From Gammaproteobacteria bacterium (GTDB taxonomy: Bacteria; Pseudomonadota; Gammaproteobacteria; Steroidobacterales; Steroidobacteraceae), in contig VGVB01000002.1 of assembly GCA_016882265.1 (NCBI GenBank), forward strand, positions 62,001 through 126,000: DNA of 64,000 bases, given 5' to 3'. Positions 29,116 through 37,936 of this stretch are shown in pieces. Each line of letters starts with the position of its first letter. Position 1 is the stretch's first letter. Under the pieces are notes generated by a model, which was not told the DNA's origin, ran no database searches, and worked only from the letters and a program-made list of their open reading frames with translations. The position numbers were made by a program, and so were the translations under genes.

Positions 29116-30323
29116 GGCTGCTCCAGCTCCCGGCTCAGGGTCTCGATGTACTGCCGTGCATAGCCGCTTTGCCTCGGATCCGGACTCAGTTCGACGAAGC
29201 GGCGCAACAGCGCGAGGGCCTGTGACCGGTCACCCTGGCGATAGTGATGCATCGCGAGTGCCTGGTAGGTCGGCGCGAAGTCCGGTGCCAGCTCCAGCGT
29301 CCGCTGGTACTCCTCGAGCGCCCGAGCGGCATCCTGCATCTGCTGGGCTTCGATCTCGGCCGTACCGCGCCGGTCGCGCTTCGCGCGCCTGGCCTTCTCG
29401 GCCCGCAGGCGATAGCCCTCGGCGAGGTAGTAGCGCGCCTCGGGCGGCAGCGTATCCAGCAGATGTTCGTCTGCCAGCAGAAACACGAGCACCTTGCCGT
29501 CGCCGCCGCGATGCAACTGTCCGAGCGCGTCCAGACGCGCCCGCAGTGTGGCCGCCCGGTAGCGCGCGGCCTCGCGGCGGCCCTCGGGCGGGCCGGCCGT
29601 GGCGAACTCGCCGAGCGTCTGGACGCGCTCGCGCACCTGCGGATGACTGGCGAAGAAGAAGGGCGGCTGGGCGATGTGCCGGGCCAGCAGCTCGCGTTCG
29701 AGCTGGGCGAACGCTTCGGCGCCGGCGCGCGCATCGTAACCGGCCTGCACCATCCGGTCGAAGCCGCCGCGATCGGCCTCGCGCTCGTGTTCCCGCGAGA
29801 AACCCATCATGCTCGAGTAGCCGGCGAGCTGCACGAGACCACCCGGATAACCGGCACTGGCGGCGGCCACGGCACCGATGTTGGCAACCGCCGACACCTG
29901 CCTGGCGGCACGGATGCTGCGAAACATGTGATCCGCCGTCACGTGCGTACCCTCGTGGCCGAGTACCGAGGCGAGCTGCGCTTCGTCGGTCAGACGCAGC
30001 AGAGCGCCGGTATGAAAATAGATTCCGCCGGTGGCGACCGCGAAGGCATTGAAGTCGGGATTGCGATACGTCCGTACGCGCAGCTCGGCCGGCCGCTCCG
30101 GAAACAGCTGCTCGAGAATCTGCTGCAGGTAGGCATCGAGCTCCGGGTCCGCGTAGAGTTCATCGCTGTTGGCGATCTGCTGTTCGAGGCGCCGGGTTTC
30201 GAAGTCGATACGCGCGCGTTGCTCCTGTTCGCTGATGCCGAGTGCCGCCGGCGGTGCGGCCAGCAGGCCCAGCACACAGCCGGCGACGCACAGACGACCC
30301 GCCAGACTTCGCTGCGGCAACAT
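29112..30323 (-). CDS. Periplasmic M48 metalloprotease with TPR tail (BepA-like)
   Basis: A 403-residue exported zinc protease. After a signal peptide (GCVLGLLAAPPAALG) comes an M48 domain with the HEXXH motif in VLGHEGTHVTADH and the third-ligand region EHEREADRGGFDRMVQAGYD. The C-terminal about 150 residues look like TPR helices (ALEEYQRTLELAPDFAPTYQ). This is the BepA/YfgC layout, an envelope quality-control protease acting on outer-membrane assembly. It is short compared with BepA (about 487). Both ends overlap neighbours by ATGA, so the three genes form a tight operon. Confidence 0.85.
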   Translation of the reverse strand: MLPQRSLAGRLCVAGCVLGLLAAPPAALGISEQEQRARIDFETRRLEQQIANSDELYADPELDAYLQQILEQLFPERPAELRVRTYRNPDFNAFAVATGGIYFHTGALLRLTDEAQLASVLGHEGTHVTADHMFRSIRAARQVSAVANIGAVAAASAGYPGGLVQLAGYSSMMGFSREHEREADRGGFDRMVQAGYDARAGAEAFAQLERELLARHIAQPPFFFASHPQVRERVQTLGEFATAGPPEGRREAARYRAATLRARLDALGQLHRGGDGKVLVFLLADEHLLDTLPPEARYYLAEGYRLRAEKARRAKRDRRGTAEIEAQQMQDAARALEEYQRTLELAPDFAPTYQALAMHHYRQGDRSQALALLRRFVELSPDPRQSGYARQYIETLSRELEQP

Positions 30324-31315
30324 CAGAGCATCCGCAGCGTCACCAGCCGGCTGGCCGGATAGCCGGCGAACATGCTCTTCAGCACCGCATCCGCGGACTC
30401 TGGCTTGCGCACGTCGTTGCTGGTCATGCCAAAGAGCTCCCCGCCCTGGACCGAGTTGATCCAGGCCACCCGGCCCGAACGCAGCTCGATGATGCCCGCG
30501 GCCGCAAACATGCCACCGCCAGGAACGCTGACGCCGCCGGCCGCAGCCAGGAGCTGAAACAGGACGCTGCCGCCCGTCTGTTTGAGCTGCTTGCCGGCCA
30601 GCACAAATGCGTACTCGGCGCCGGCCGAATCGGCCAGGAAGGCCAGTCCGTCGCCCAGCGTGTAGTCGAAGCTCGTCTTCTTTGCAGCCCAGGCCTTGCC
30701 GCCGTTGAACACCACACCGGTCACGGTGTCGGCGATGATCTTGAAAAGCTCAACATGCTCCCGCAGCACGCTTTGCCCTGGTTCGTCCAGCCCCGGCACC
30801 GGGACGACCGCGAAACGGTCCTCGAACTGCAGCATCCGGGCCGAGGCTTCGGCCAGGCTGAGTTGTGCCTGCTCGCTCCAGCCGGGAACCGCCTCGATGC
30901 CAGCGACGGATTTCTCGTAGACGACGAACTCGACCGGCAGCACAACGATACGCCGCGATCCCGACGCCAACGGAGCAGCGTCCGTCGCCAGCGCAGGAGC
31001 CTCCGCGGCCGGCGCGATGGCCTCGGCAGCATCGGCCGCCGTGGGCATAGGTCCGACATCGGGCGCGGGCTCCTCGGCACCCTCCGGAACCGCAGCCTCG
31101 ACCTCGGCCGCAGCCGGCGGCGCCGGCGGCTCCGGCGACGGCTCTGCCGCCGGTGGCGGGCTCGGCTGATCCGGTATCGATGCCGATTCCGGTTCCGCAG
31201 GCTCCACCTGCTCTTCGGCCACCGGTACCGCGGGTACCTGGGTCTGCCCGACTGCCGGCATCGTGAGGAGCAGCATTGCTGCAACCAGCAACGCGTTGCG
31301 CAACAGTACCTTCAT
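30323..31315 (-). CDS. Exported protein with Pro/Ala/Glu-rich linker
   Basis: A 330-residue protein with signal peptide MKVLLRNALLVAAMLLLTMP. About 90 residues of low-complexity Pro/Ala/Glu sequence (EPSPEPPAPPAAAEVEAAVP) follow, then a folded domain starting SGSRRIVVLPVEFVVYEKSV. The folded part (LADSAGAEYAFVLAGKQ, GIIELRSGRVAWINS) recalls CsgG-like or TolB-N-like lipoprotein folds that read I/V-rich strands and a turn before a variable end, but this is a loose resemblance. First gene of the M48 protease operon. Confidence 0.6.
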   Translation of the reverse strand: MKVLLRNALLVAAMLLLTMPAVGQTQVPAVPVAEEQVEPAEPESASIPDQPSPPPAAEPSPEPPAPPAAAEVEAAVPEGAEEPAPDVGPMPTAADAAEAIAPAAEAPALATDAAPLASGSRRIVVLPVEFVVYEKSVAGIEAVPGWSEQAQLSLAEASARMLQFEDRFAVVPVPGLDEPGQSVLREHVELFKIIADTVTGVVFNGGKAWAAKKTSFDYTLGDGLAFLADSAGAEYAFVLAGKQLKQTGGSVLFQLLAAAGGVSVPGGGMFAAAGIIELRSGRVAWINSVQGGELFGMTSNDVRKPESADAVLKSMFAGYPASRLVTLRML

Positions 31316-31366
31316 GCGTCCCCCTGCCCGACGGGAAGGCCCTGCCATGCCGGTTGGCGAGCGCGC

Positions 31367-31762
31367 ATGATAGCGCCAACCGCGATACTCAGCAGCGAGC
31401 CGCCGATGCTGCAGCCGCACCCGAGTCCGGAGATCCCCGCCACACCGTATCTGCTGATCGTTGACGACGACCCGATCTTCGCGGCACTGCTGCACGCATC
31501 GGAACGGCCGCAGCTCCGGCTCGATGGATCGCGGTTCGCCCAGGCGCTGACCGACAACCGCGCCACCAGCATGGCCGTCGGCGTGCTGATGGATCGGCTG
31601 CATCCGGACCGCCGGCAGGCGTTCGAGTCGTTGCGGGCCCGAGCCCGCAGCGAACGCCGCAAGGTTGGCGAGGTCGCGGAAGAGTTGCTCCAGTCTGTCG
31701 AGAAGCTCAATTCCTGGGCCGGAACCGGCCCCGGCAGCGGTCCGCCGTCACGAATGCTCTGA
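31367..31762 (+). CDS. ANTAR-domain protein with most of its receiver domain missing
   Basis: A 131-residue protein. The N-terminal segment PYLLIVDDDPIFAALLHAS is the first strand and acidic pocket of a response-regulator receiver. It is followed at once by an ANTAR RNA-binding domain (NRATSMAVGVLMDRLHPDRR, then LRARARSERRKVGEVAEELL). A normal ANTAR regulator is about 190 residues with a complete receiver including the phosphorylatable Asp; about 80 residues seem missing here. The protein may still bind dual-hairpin RNA targets to relieve termination, but would not be phospho-controlled. The ATG at 31367 is the first plausible start and faces the exported-protein gene. Confidence 0.65.
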   Translation: MIAPTAILSSEPPMLQPHPSPEIPATPYLLIVDDDPIFAALLHASERPQLRLDGSRFAQALTDNRATSMAVGVLMDRLHPDRRQAFESLRARARSERRKVGEVAEELLQSVEKLNSWAGTGPGSGPPSRML

Positions 31763-31992
31763 CCGATTCTGAATGGGGGCCGGCCGCAGTCGTTCATATG
31801 TCAACCGGATCGAGAGCGGAGCGCTGGTTGTAATCGCTCCGCGGCCGCCGGTCAGACGGCCGTGCCGCCCAACCCCCCGCGGCCGATCCGGTTCAGGGCC
31901 CGGTACCCGCCCGGATTTCCCATGCTGGCAGCCCGTTGCCTCTGGCGCTTCTCCGTGAAGCGTGGCGGCAATGCGTTGCGAAGGTGCCGAAC
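31763..31992. other. Intergenic stretch with no recognised feature
   Basis: About 230 bases between the ANTAR gene and the next small gene. It is GC-rich with open frames on several strands but no coding motif, terminator or repeat that I can defend. The ORF start at 31936 for the downstream gene would use part of it. Confidence 0.4.
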
Positions 31993-32355
31993 ATGGACAC
32001 GATGCGACTCCGAACGCTCCACAACCCGCGCCAAACCCAGGTGCTGCTGGAAGGTTGCCTCGCGGTCGGCGGGCCTGTGATACCCGCCGGAAGCCACCGG
32101 CTTCAGTGCATGGAGGAACTGCCGACGCCGCTGCGGCGGCATGCTGAAGCCAGGCTCGACAGCGACAGCGTGTGGCTCGCCTGGTCTGACCAGCGCCGGG
32201 TCTGGTTCTTCACCGGCGAAACGTCGCTCGCCCTGTCACGGGAGCGCAAGCAGCCCGTACTGACGGTGCGTGAATTCGACGAGCGCGGCGAGCTGCTGGA
32301 GGCCGCCAACTGGGTACTCACGCAACACGAGGGCTGGAAACGCCTCGCGGCGTAA
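31993..32355 (+). CDS. Small conserved-looking protein of unknown function
   Basis: About 120 residues, soluble, no signal peptide, with SVWLAWSDQRRVWFFTGETS and a closing LEAANWVLTQHEGWKRLAA. I do not recognise the family. The ATG at 31993 is preferred over 31936 because the upstream codons look non-coding; both share the frame. Its last 38 bases overlap the 3' end of the convergent HtpX-like gene. Confidence 0.5.
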   Translation: MDTMRLRTLHNPRQTQVLLEGCLAVGGPVIPAGSHRLQCMEELPTPLRRHAEARLDSDSVWLAWSDQRRVWFFTGETSLALSRERKQPVLTVREFDERGELLEAANWVLTQHEGWKRLAA

Positions 32356-34294
32356 TCATGCCGTCCGCCGCCAGCGGCGGCAGCGGGCAATGCAGCGTGG
32401 CGCAGACCGCGCGCAGCAGCTCCGCCTCGCCGGGGGTCAGCCGCTGGTCGTGCGAGATGGTGCGGGCGAGAGCCCGGACCAGCGCTTCCTTGCCTGCCGG
32501 TGCCAGCCGATCGAGCCGGTTGAGAGCCACGTCGAGTTCACGCGGCCAGTTGGCCCGGCGCGCCAGTCCATCGGAGTCATCGAAACGCAGTTCGCGCATG
32601 CCGGCCGCCCAGGCCTGCCGAGCCTGTTCCTCATCGACACTCCCGGACAGCGCCAGCACCGACAGCAGCAGGCGGATTTCCTCTCGCGCGGCTGGCAAGG
32701 CCAGCGCGATGCCGGTGCGCTGGCGCGGTCGCGCCTCGTCGCGCAGATGCACCTGCGCGAGCTTGCGCAGTACGTAGGCAAAGACCGAAGTCCGTCCCTC
32801 CCGGGTCAGCAGCCCGTTGACACAGCGCAGCAGCGCCAGTCGCTCCGTCTGGCCGAGCTGCTGCAGCGCCGGAAATACCTGCTGCAGGGCCGGCAGGCGC
32901 TGCGCCGCATCGAGCCCATCGACCGGCGCCAGCAATGCCTCGAGGTCCGCACGCATCGTGCCGCCGTATTGCTGCGTGATGAAGGCCATCTGGCGCGCCC
33001 GGACGTCCGCCACCGGGTCCAGCGCCAGCGCGAGAAACAGTGCCGGCGCGGTTTCCGGCTGGCGCGCCATGCGGCGGAGTGGCTCGGGCAGCGATTGCAG
33101 CAGGTCGCGGGCCATCAGCACATGCGGGGCCGCAGGATTGGCGACGAGCCCGACTACGGCGGCCGGTGCGAGCAGCAGCTCTGGCAAGGCGCCGGTTTCG
33201 CTGTGCTGCGGCGCGCGGGCTGCGACACCGGCTTCCCCGGCCGGCTCCGGGGCCCGTTCCTCCTGCATGCGCCGGCGCATCGCCGCGAACTCCTCCGGCT
33301 GGAAGCGCGGATCGATCGCGCGGATCCGCTCGATGAGCGGCGGATGGGTCCGGAAGGCCCGCGCCACGCCCGGCGCGAACAGCAGATGTGCGATCTCTTC
33401 CGCATCGGAGTCGCGGATCCGGGAGCCGGCTTCACTCGCGCCGATCTTCACCAGGGCATCGCGCAGGCCGGCCGTATCACGCGTGAACTGGATGGCCGAG
33501 GCATCGGCCAGCGATTCGCGCCTGCGCGACACCGCCGCCTGGATCAGCCGGCCGAAGAACAGGCCGATGTAGCCGAGCACGAGGATCGCGCCCGCCGCCA
33601 TGACCACCACCAGGACCGCTCCGCCGCCGCGCCGCCCGCCCCCTCCGCGCGGCGCATGCCGCAGGATCAACCGCGCAATCATCGCCAGCACCAGCAGGCC
33701 GAACAGCCAGCCGATCAGGCGCGTGTTCAGGCGCATGTCGCCGTTCAGGATGTGGCTGAACTCGTGGGCGACGACGCCCTGCAGCTCTGCCCGGTTGAGG
33801 GTGGTCAGCGCGCCGCGGGTCACGGCGATCGCCGCGTTCGCCGGGTTGTCGCCAGCGGCGAAGGCGTTGATGCCCGGTTCGTGTTCCAGCACGTACACCT
33901 CGGGCACCGGTACGCCGGAAGCGATCGCCATCTCCTCGACGACGTTGATCAGCCGCCGCCGCAGCGGATCGCCTGAGTCACCGGAGAGTCGTGTGCCACC
34001 GAGCGCCTGGGCGACACTGCCGCCGCCGAGCGCGAGCTGGCTGGTCCGAACGAGGCTCGCGATCCCGATGATCGAGAGCACGATGAGCGAGGAGACTGCG
34101 ATCGTGCCGGGATACCGGTCGAAACCCAGTGGCCCGCCGGCCAGCGCCGTGGCCTCCGGTTCGGATAGCGCCATCACGGCCAGTGCGACCACCAGATCGA
34201 CCGCGGCGACGATCAGCGCGACCGCGACGATGAACAGCAGCACCAGCCAGCGCGAGAACCGGCGGGTCTCGGCCTGCCGCCTGAAGAAGTCCAT
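32318..34294 (-). CDS. M48 family membrane metalloprotease (HtpX-like) with long C-terminal extension
   Basis: A 658-residue inner-membrane zinc protease. Two N-terminal membrane helices (LVLLFIVAVALIVAAVDLVV and SSLIVLSIIGIASLVRTSQL) precede the M48 domain with VVAHEFSHILNGDMRLN, two more helices around a glycine-rich GGGGRRGGG loop, and the third-ligand segment RRRESLADASAIQF. Unlike HtpX (about 290 residues) it carries some 350 extra C-terminal residues, largely helical (LLQSLPEPLRRMARQPETAP), of unknown role. It lies downstream of lemA, a pairing often seen for HtpX/LemA in membrane stress or proteolysis. Confidence 0.85.
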   Translation of the reverse strand: MDFFRRQAETRRFSRWLVLLFIVAVALIVAAVDLVVALAVMALSEPEATALAGGPLGFDRYPGTIAVSSLIVLSIIGIASLVRTSQLALGGGSVAQALGGTRLSGDSGDPLRRRLINVVEEMAIASGVPVPEVYVLEHEPGINAFAAGDNPANAAIAVTRGALTTLNRAELQGVVAHEFSHILNGDMRLNTRLIGWLFGLLVLAMIARLILRHAPRGGGGRRGGGAVLVVVMAAGAILVLGYIGLFFGRLIQAAVSRRRESLADASAIQFTRDTAGLRDALVKIGASEAGSRIRDSDAEEIAHLLFAPGVARAFRTHPPLIERIRAIDPRFQPEEFAAMRRRMQEERAPEPAGEAGVAARAPQHSETGALPELLLAPAAVVGLVANPAAPHVLMARDLLQSLPEPLRRMARQPETAPALFLALALDPVADVRARQMAFITQQYGGTMRADLEALLAPVDGLDAAQRLPALQQVFPALQQLGQTERLALLRCVNGLLTREGRTSVFAYVLRKLAQVHLRDEARPRQRTGIALALPAAREEIRLLLSVLALSGSVDEEQARQAWAAGMRELRFDDSDGLARRANWPRELDVALNRLDRLAPAGKEALVRALARTISHDQRLTPGEAELLRAVCATLHCPLPPLAADGMITPRGVSSPRVA

Positions 34295-34318
34295 CGGCCC
34301 GCTTGCCGCAGCCGCAGG

Positions 34319-34903
34319 TCAGGTGAAGCTGACCTTCGGCACCTCGCGTTTCTGCGGCGACTCGATTTCCAGAAGCTGCGCCGGCACGAAATGGAACATG
34401 CCGGCCACGACGTTGCTCGGGAACGTCTCGCGTGCGTTGTTGTAGCTCATGACCGCATCGTTGAAGGCCTGGCGTGCGAACGCGACCTTGTTCTCGGTCG
34501 AGGTCAGCTCTTCGGACAACTGCATCATGTTGCGGTTGGCCTTCAGGTCCGGGTACGCCTCGGCCACGGCGAACAGGCGGCCGAGCGCGCCGGTCAGCGC
34601 ATTCTCAGCCCCGGCGAGCTGCTGCACCGCGGCCGGATCGCCGGGATTCGCGGCAGCGGCTTTGAGCCCGCTGACGGCGGCAGTACGGGCCGCGATCACG
34701 GCCTCGAGCGTGTTGCGCTCATGGGCCAGGTAGCCCCTGGCAGTCTCGACCAGATTGGGGATCAGATCATGGCGCCGGGTAAGCTGCACGTCGATCTGGG
34801 CGAAGGCGTTCTTGTAGGCATTCCGGGCGGTCACCAGCCGGTTGTAGATCCCGACGGCGAACAGCGCCACCAGAACGAGGGCGACGAGAACAATGACGGT
34901 CAT
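34319..34903 (-). CDS. lemA: LemA family protein
   Basis: A 194-residue protein with an N-terminal membrane helix (VIVLVALVLVALFAVGIYN) and the LemA signature: LVTARNAYKNAFAQIDVQLT, RRHDLIPNLVETARGY, AYPDLKANRNMMQLSEELTS and YNNARETFPSNVVA. LemA proteins are envelope-anchored helical bundles of uncertain role, frequently linked to M48 proteases as here, with 24 bases between the genes. It is divergent from a small membrane protein gene. Confidence 0.92.
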   Translation of the reverse strand: MTVIVLVALVLVALFAVGIYNRLVTARNAYKNAFAQIDVQLTRRHDLIPNLVETARGYLAHERNTLEAVIAARTAAVSGLKAAAANPGDPAAVQQLAGAENALTGALGRLFAVAEAYPDLKANRNMMQLSEELTSTENKVAFARQAFNDAVMSYNNARETFPSNVVAGMFHFVPAQLLEIESPQKREVPKVSFT

Positions 34904-35010
34904 GGCATTAACCCCCTAGTGTTGCGCGGATGATACCCGTATGATCCGGCGGTCGGTACCGGTTCACAGGGCCGATTTGATAACATCAGTCGTACGACAA
35001 GGGGGTTTTT

Positions 35011-35319
35011 ATGAGTCCAATCAAGCTGGTAGCGTGGGTTGCCCTACTGATCGCCGTGGTCGGCGCTTTCACTGAGATCCCGTACTCGGGAGCGATTCTG
35101 CTGGTCCTCGGGCTGGCGGCGGGAGCAGTGATCGCCGGTGAGGATCATGTCCGGGTGCTGGTCACGGCCCTGGTCCTGAACTCGCTGGCCCATGCCTTCA
35201 ACGAGATTCCGGAAGTCGGCAAGTACCTGGCGAGCATCTTCGCGGCGGTCGGAGTGTTCGCTGCCGGTGCGGCGCTGACGATCATCTCGCGCAACGTCTG
35301 GAATCGCTACAAGCCCTGA
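35011..35319 (+). CDS. Small four-helix membrane protein
   Basis: A 102-residue hydrophobic protein with about four membrane segments (VAWVALLIAVVGAFTEIPYS, GAILLVLGLAAGAVIAGEDH and following). The repeated phrase EIPYSG/NEIPEVG suggests an internal duplication. The family is not recognised. A GGGGG ribosome site lies close to the ATG, and a strong bidirectional terminator follows the stop. Confidence 0.7.
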   Translation: MSPIKLVAWVALLIAVVGAFTEIPYSGAILLVLGLAAGAVIAGEDHVRVLVTALVLNSLAHAFNEIPEVGKYLASIFAAVGVFAAGAALTIISRNVWNRYKP

Positions 35320-35333
35320 GCGGTACGCGCTCC

Positions 35334-35369
35334 AGGCAGGGGTCCGCCTCGGGCGGATCCCTGCCTTTG
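35334..35369. terminator. Intrinsic terminator
   Basis: AGGCAGGGGTCCGCC, loop TCG, GGCGGATCCCTGCCT form a 15-bp stem with one G-U pair, followed by TTTG. It follows the small membrane protein gene by 15 bases and may serve the convergent gene as well. Confidence 0.8.
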
Positions 35370-35390
35370 CTGGCCCGCAGGCCGGTGCCG

Positions 35391-35753
35391 TCAGCGGAGG
35401 TTGAAGTGCAGTTCCCGGTCGCGGAAGCGCTCGTCGCGGACTGCGGCTCCGATAGCGACCAGCACGTACAGGATATTGAGCGCATGCAGGGCACTGCCGA
35501 CGAGCCGGGGCTTGCGTGACCGTGTGGCCAGGTGCTTCGCGGTCAGGTCCTGCCGCCCCGCGAAGCTGCGGCGTACGTGCTCGACGGCCCGGGCGCTGAC
35601 CAGGTTGAAGTTCCCGCTCGCGCGCTTGCTCTTCGAGAACGACAGCACGAAGAAATAGCGCCGCGCCTCGAAGACGTAGTACGTCTGCCGCATTCCCGAC
35701 ACTTCGCCGCGAAACTGGAGCCCCGCGGCCAGACTCTGGATATTGACTGGCAT
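35391..35753 (-). CDS. Conserved hypothetical protein
   Basis: 120 residues, Arg/Ala-rich, with the segment YYVFEARRYFFVLSFSKSKR followed by FNLVSARAVEHVRRSFAGR and ALNILYVLVAIGAAVRDERF. I believe this pattern recurs in uncharacterised bacterial proteins, but I cannot name a domain. The C-terminal part looks like a winged-helix end. Transcribed toward the terminator at 35334. Confidence 0.6.
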   Translation of the reverse strand: MPVNIQSLAAGLQFRGEVSGMRQTYYVFEARRYFFVLSFSKSKRASGNFNLVSARAVEHVRRSFAGRQDLTAKHLATRSRKPRLVGSALHALNILYVLVAIGAAVRDERFRDRELHFNLR

Positions 35754-35825
35754 GGCCTCCCCCTTTGCTCGAAGTCTACGCCACCTGGCTGTCGCCGGCG
35801 CGGTCGCGCGCTAGACTGTGGATCC

Positions 35826-36635
35826 GTGGATATTACCGATACTCATGCCCACGGGCTGGCCAGGAGCGATCTGCGCGGCCTGCGCGACCGCTGCCGCAAT
35901 GCGCGCGATGGCGCCTTCCGGAAGGTGCGCGAGACGGAGTGGATCCGAACGGGCAAACGGGCCCGCAGGATGCTCGAGGAAGTCGACCGAGGGTACGCGA
36001 CAACGGCATGGGCGCGGTGGGCGGCGACCGATCGGCACGGCACCTATGCGTCCTGGCTCCTGCCGAACACCGAGGGCGATGCACTGGCGGTCTGCTGCGT
36101 CACCTTGAACATCCCGATCGGCGCCGGAGCCGTGATCCGACAGTGGCCCTGGATGATCATCCCGGCGCATGCGATTGCCCGGGGGCACCAGCGACTGCGC
36201 GCCCCGGACTGGGCGGAGGTCCAGTCCGAATTGCGCGTCGCGGCGCTGCACGCCTCCGCCGTACTGCTGGTGTCACAGGCGCTCGGGCTGAGCCAGTTCG
36301 CGATCCCGGCCATCCATGGCCTGCTGATCGGCGACGTCGAAGACGAGGTGCTGCGGGCCCGGACCTTCATCGTCCCGCCGCTGTCGCAGCGATGGGGTTC
36401 CGTACTCGACGCGTGGCTGCGTTTCGAGCACGGCGGCTGTCCGGCCTGGACGGAAGCCATCGAGCAGATCGCCCTCGATCGGGAGACCGCCGAACTCCAG
36501 CCTGCCCTGGTGGCGCTCGCCGGCGAACTGGACCGCTTCGAGTTCCTGCGCCGGGAGCATGAACCGGGACCGGATGTCGTCGGCGACCTGTGGGAGGCAG
36601 CCCGGCAGCAGGCCGACCGGGATCCTTCGTTCTGA
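35826..36635 (+). CDS. Hypothetical protein
   Basis: About 269 residues from GTG 35826, soluble, with no recognised domain. Features include HGLARSDLRGLRDRCRNARD near the start, WPWMIIPAHAIARGHQRLRA in the middle and AAVLLVSQALGLSQFAIPAI-like hydrophobic helices. The competing ORF 35765-36562 on the same strand is more Arg/Gly-rich and looks like a shadow. Its stop converges on the LysR remnant. Confidence 0.5.
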   Translation: MDITDTHAHGLARSDLRGLRDRCRNARDGAFRKVRETEWIRTGKRARRMLEEVDRGYATTAWARWAATDRHGTYASWLLPNTEGDALAVCCVTLNIPIGAGAVIRQWPWMIIPAHAIARGHQRLRAPDWAEVQSELRVAALHASAVLLVSQALGLSQFAIPAIHGLLIGDVEDEVLRARTFIVPPLSQRWGSVLDAWLRFEHGGCPAWTEAIEQIALDRETAELQPALVALAGELDRFEFLRREHEPGPDVVGDLWEAARQQADRDPSF

Positions 36636-36676
36636 GCGGCCCGTTCGCCGTAGCACCGGCGAGTGACGGGCCGTGG

Positions 36677-37237
36677 TCAGCGGTCGAGAAACTCCTGCGG
36701 CGTGGGGAAATCGCGTGCCTCGTCGAGCAGCCACTCGCGCAGTGCAGCCACCTTCGGCAGTTCGGCATAGGCCGGTGGACAGACGAACCAGTAACGCCAG
36801 CGTGAGGCCACGATCTGCTGGCTCGCCAGCACCAGCCGCCCGGCCATCAGGTCGTGGGCGGCAATCGACCAGCGCGCCGGTGTGTAGCCGAGCCCCTCGA
36901 TGGCAGCGCCCAGCACGCTGACCGAATCGTCCATGATCGTCGGGCCGGCCGGCCAGGCGAGCTTCTGGCCGGTGCTGTGCTCGAACCGTGACCACGGCTC
37001 GTCCTTCGCCTGCAGCATCGGCAGCCCGTCCAGCGAAGGACGGTCGTCGATTGAACCGTGCCGCCGGTACAGCGCCGGTGCCGCAACCACGACCAGCCAT
37101 TCGTCCATGACGCTCTCGTACTCGAGGCCGGGCGTGGCCCCGGATGCCGGCCCCGCGCAGAGGCGGATCGCGGCGTGGAAGTCGCTGCGGGCGAAGTCGA
37201 CTGCCTCGCGCGCCGGGGTCGGGATCCGTCCATGGAA
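36677..37237 (-). pseudogene. LysR-type regulator remnant lacking the HTH domain
   Basis: The open frame gives a GcvA-like LysR effector domain: AREAVDFARSDFHAAIRLC, MDEWLVVVAAPALYRRHG, IMDDSVSVLGAAIEGLGYTP and DLMAGRLVLASQQIVA. It begins in the middle of the sensor domain right after a TGA at 37238-37240. No winged-helix sequence is found upstream in any frame. The gene is therefore 5'-truncated, with the break near 37231. The ORF track lists only the part from the internal ATG 37108. Confidence 0.75.
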
Positions 37238-37507
37238 TCAGATCATTCCTTCTTATGGCCCGTGCCCATGGCCGGAGCTCCCCGTTGCTCGCCTACGAAC
37301 CGGGGTCACCGACCCGACTAGGGCCCCCTTCCGGAGCACCCCAGGACGCGTGCAACCGAGTCAATCCCCTGGGCCAGCCCGCGGTTGCTGAAGCCGCGAC
37401 TGGCACGGCGACGATGCTCCGGGCCGCGATGCCTGTCAACACGATTGACCATCCCCTTGTTATGTAATAAAGGGGACGCTTTTCAGCCGGCCCTGGAGAC
37501 GAGCCCC
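37238..37507. other. Non-coding stretch beside the LysR break point
   Basis: About 270 bases with no gene that I can support. It contains a partial family II palindrome arm at 37467-37486 (ATAAAGGGGACGCTTTTCAG), just before the exported-protein gene. The rest has no detectable protein similarity. It may be the scar of the event that removed the LysR 5' half. Confidence 0.45.
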
Positions 37508-37936
37508 ATGATGACCAGGCTTCTTGTACTCACCCTCGTCGGTTCACTGGCCCTCGCCCCGGATGCTATCGGCGTCGAACCGGGTCGGGCCGCAGCGACC
37601 CGCGCGCCGGACTGCACGCAGAACCGGGCCACGCAGGAGGAAATTTCTGCTGATCTGGCCCGGATGCAGGCCGGGCTCGCCCAGGCAGGCAGCGCGCTGG
37701 CGCAGGGCGCCGCGATGTATCAGCGGTACGACCAGCAGCTTGCCGGTTTCCTGCAACTCGCTGCCCGCGCCGGGACCGGGGACGCGGCGGCGCTGGCGCA
37801 GCTTCCGGCGGCAACGAAGCAGATGGAAGAGACCCGGATGTCGTTCAACCTGCAGTACCTGCAGCTACAGCGTCAGATGCAGAACGAGAACCGCCAGTAC
37901 ACGACAATCAGCAACGTGATGAAGACGAAACGCTGA
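37508..37936 (+). CDS. Small exported helical protein
   Basis: A 142-residue protein with signal peptide MMTRLLVLTLVGSLALAPDA and a helical body (EEISADLARMQAGLAQAGSA, then LQYLQLQRQMQNENRQYTTI) rich in Gln and Ala, likely a short coiled coil. Family unknown. Its last codons and stop fall within a perfect 29-bp-arm palindrome, shared with the end of the convergent methyltransferase gene. Confidence 0.6.
   Translation: MMTRLLVLTLVGSLALAPDAIGVEPGRAAATRAPDCTQNRATQEEISADLARMQAGLAQAGSALAQGAAMYQRYDQQLAGFLQLAARAGTGDAAALAQLPAATKQMEETRMSFNLQYLQLQRQMQNENRQYTTISNVMKTKR

Noticed and set aside
35532-35825. N-terminal extension of the hypothetical ORF 35532-36635
   Set aside because: Overlaps the opposite-strand gene at 35391-35753 and has no coding character; GTG 35826 is a more reasonable start.
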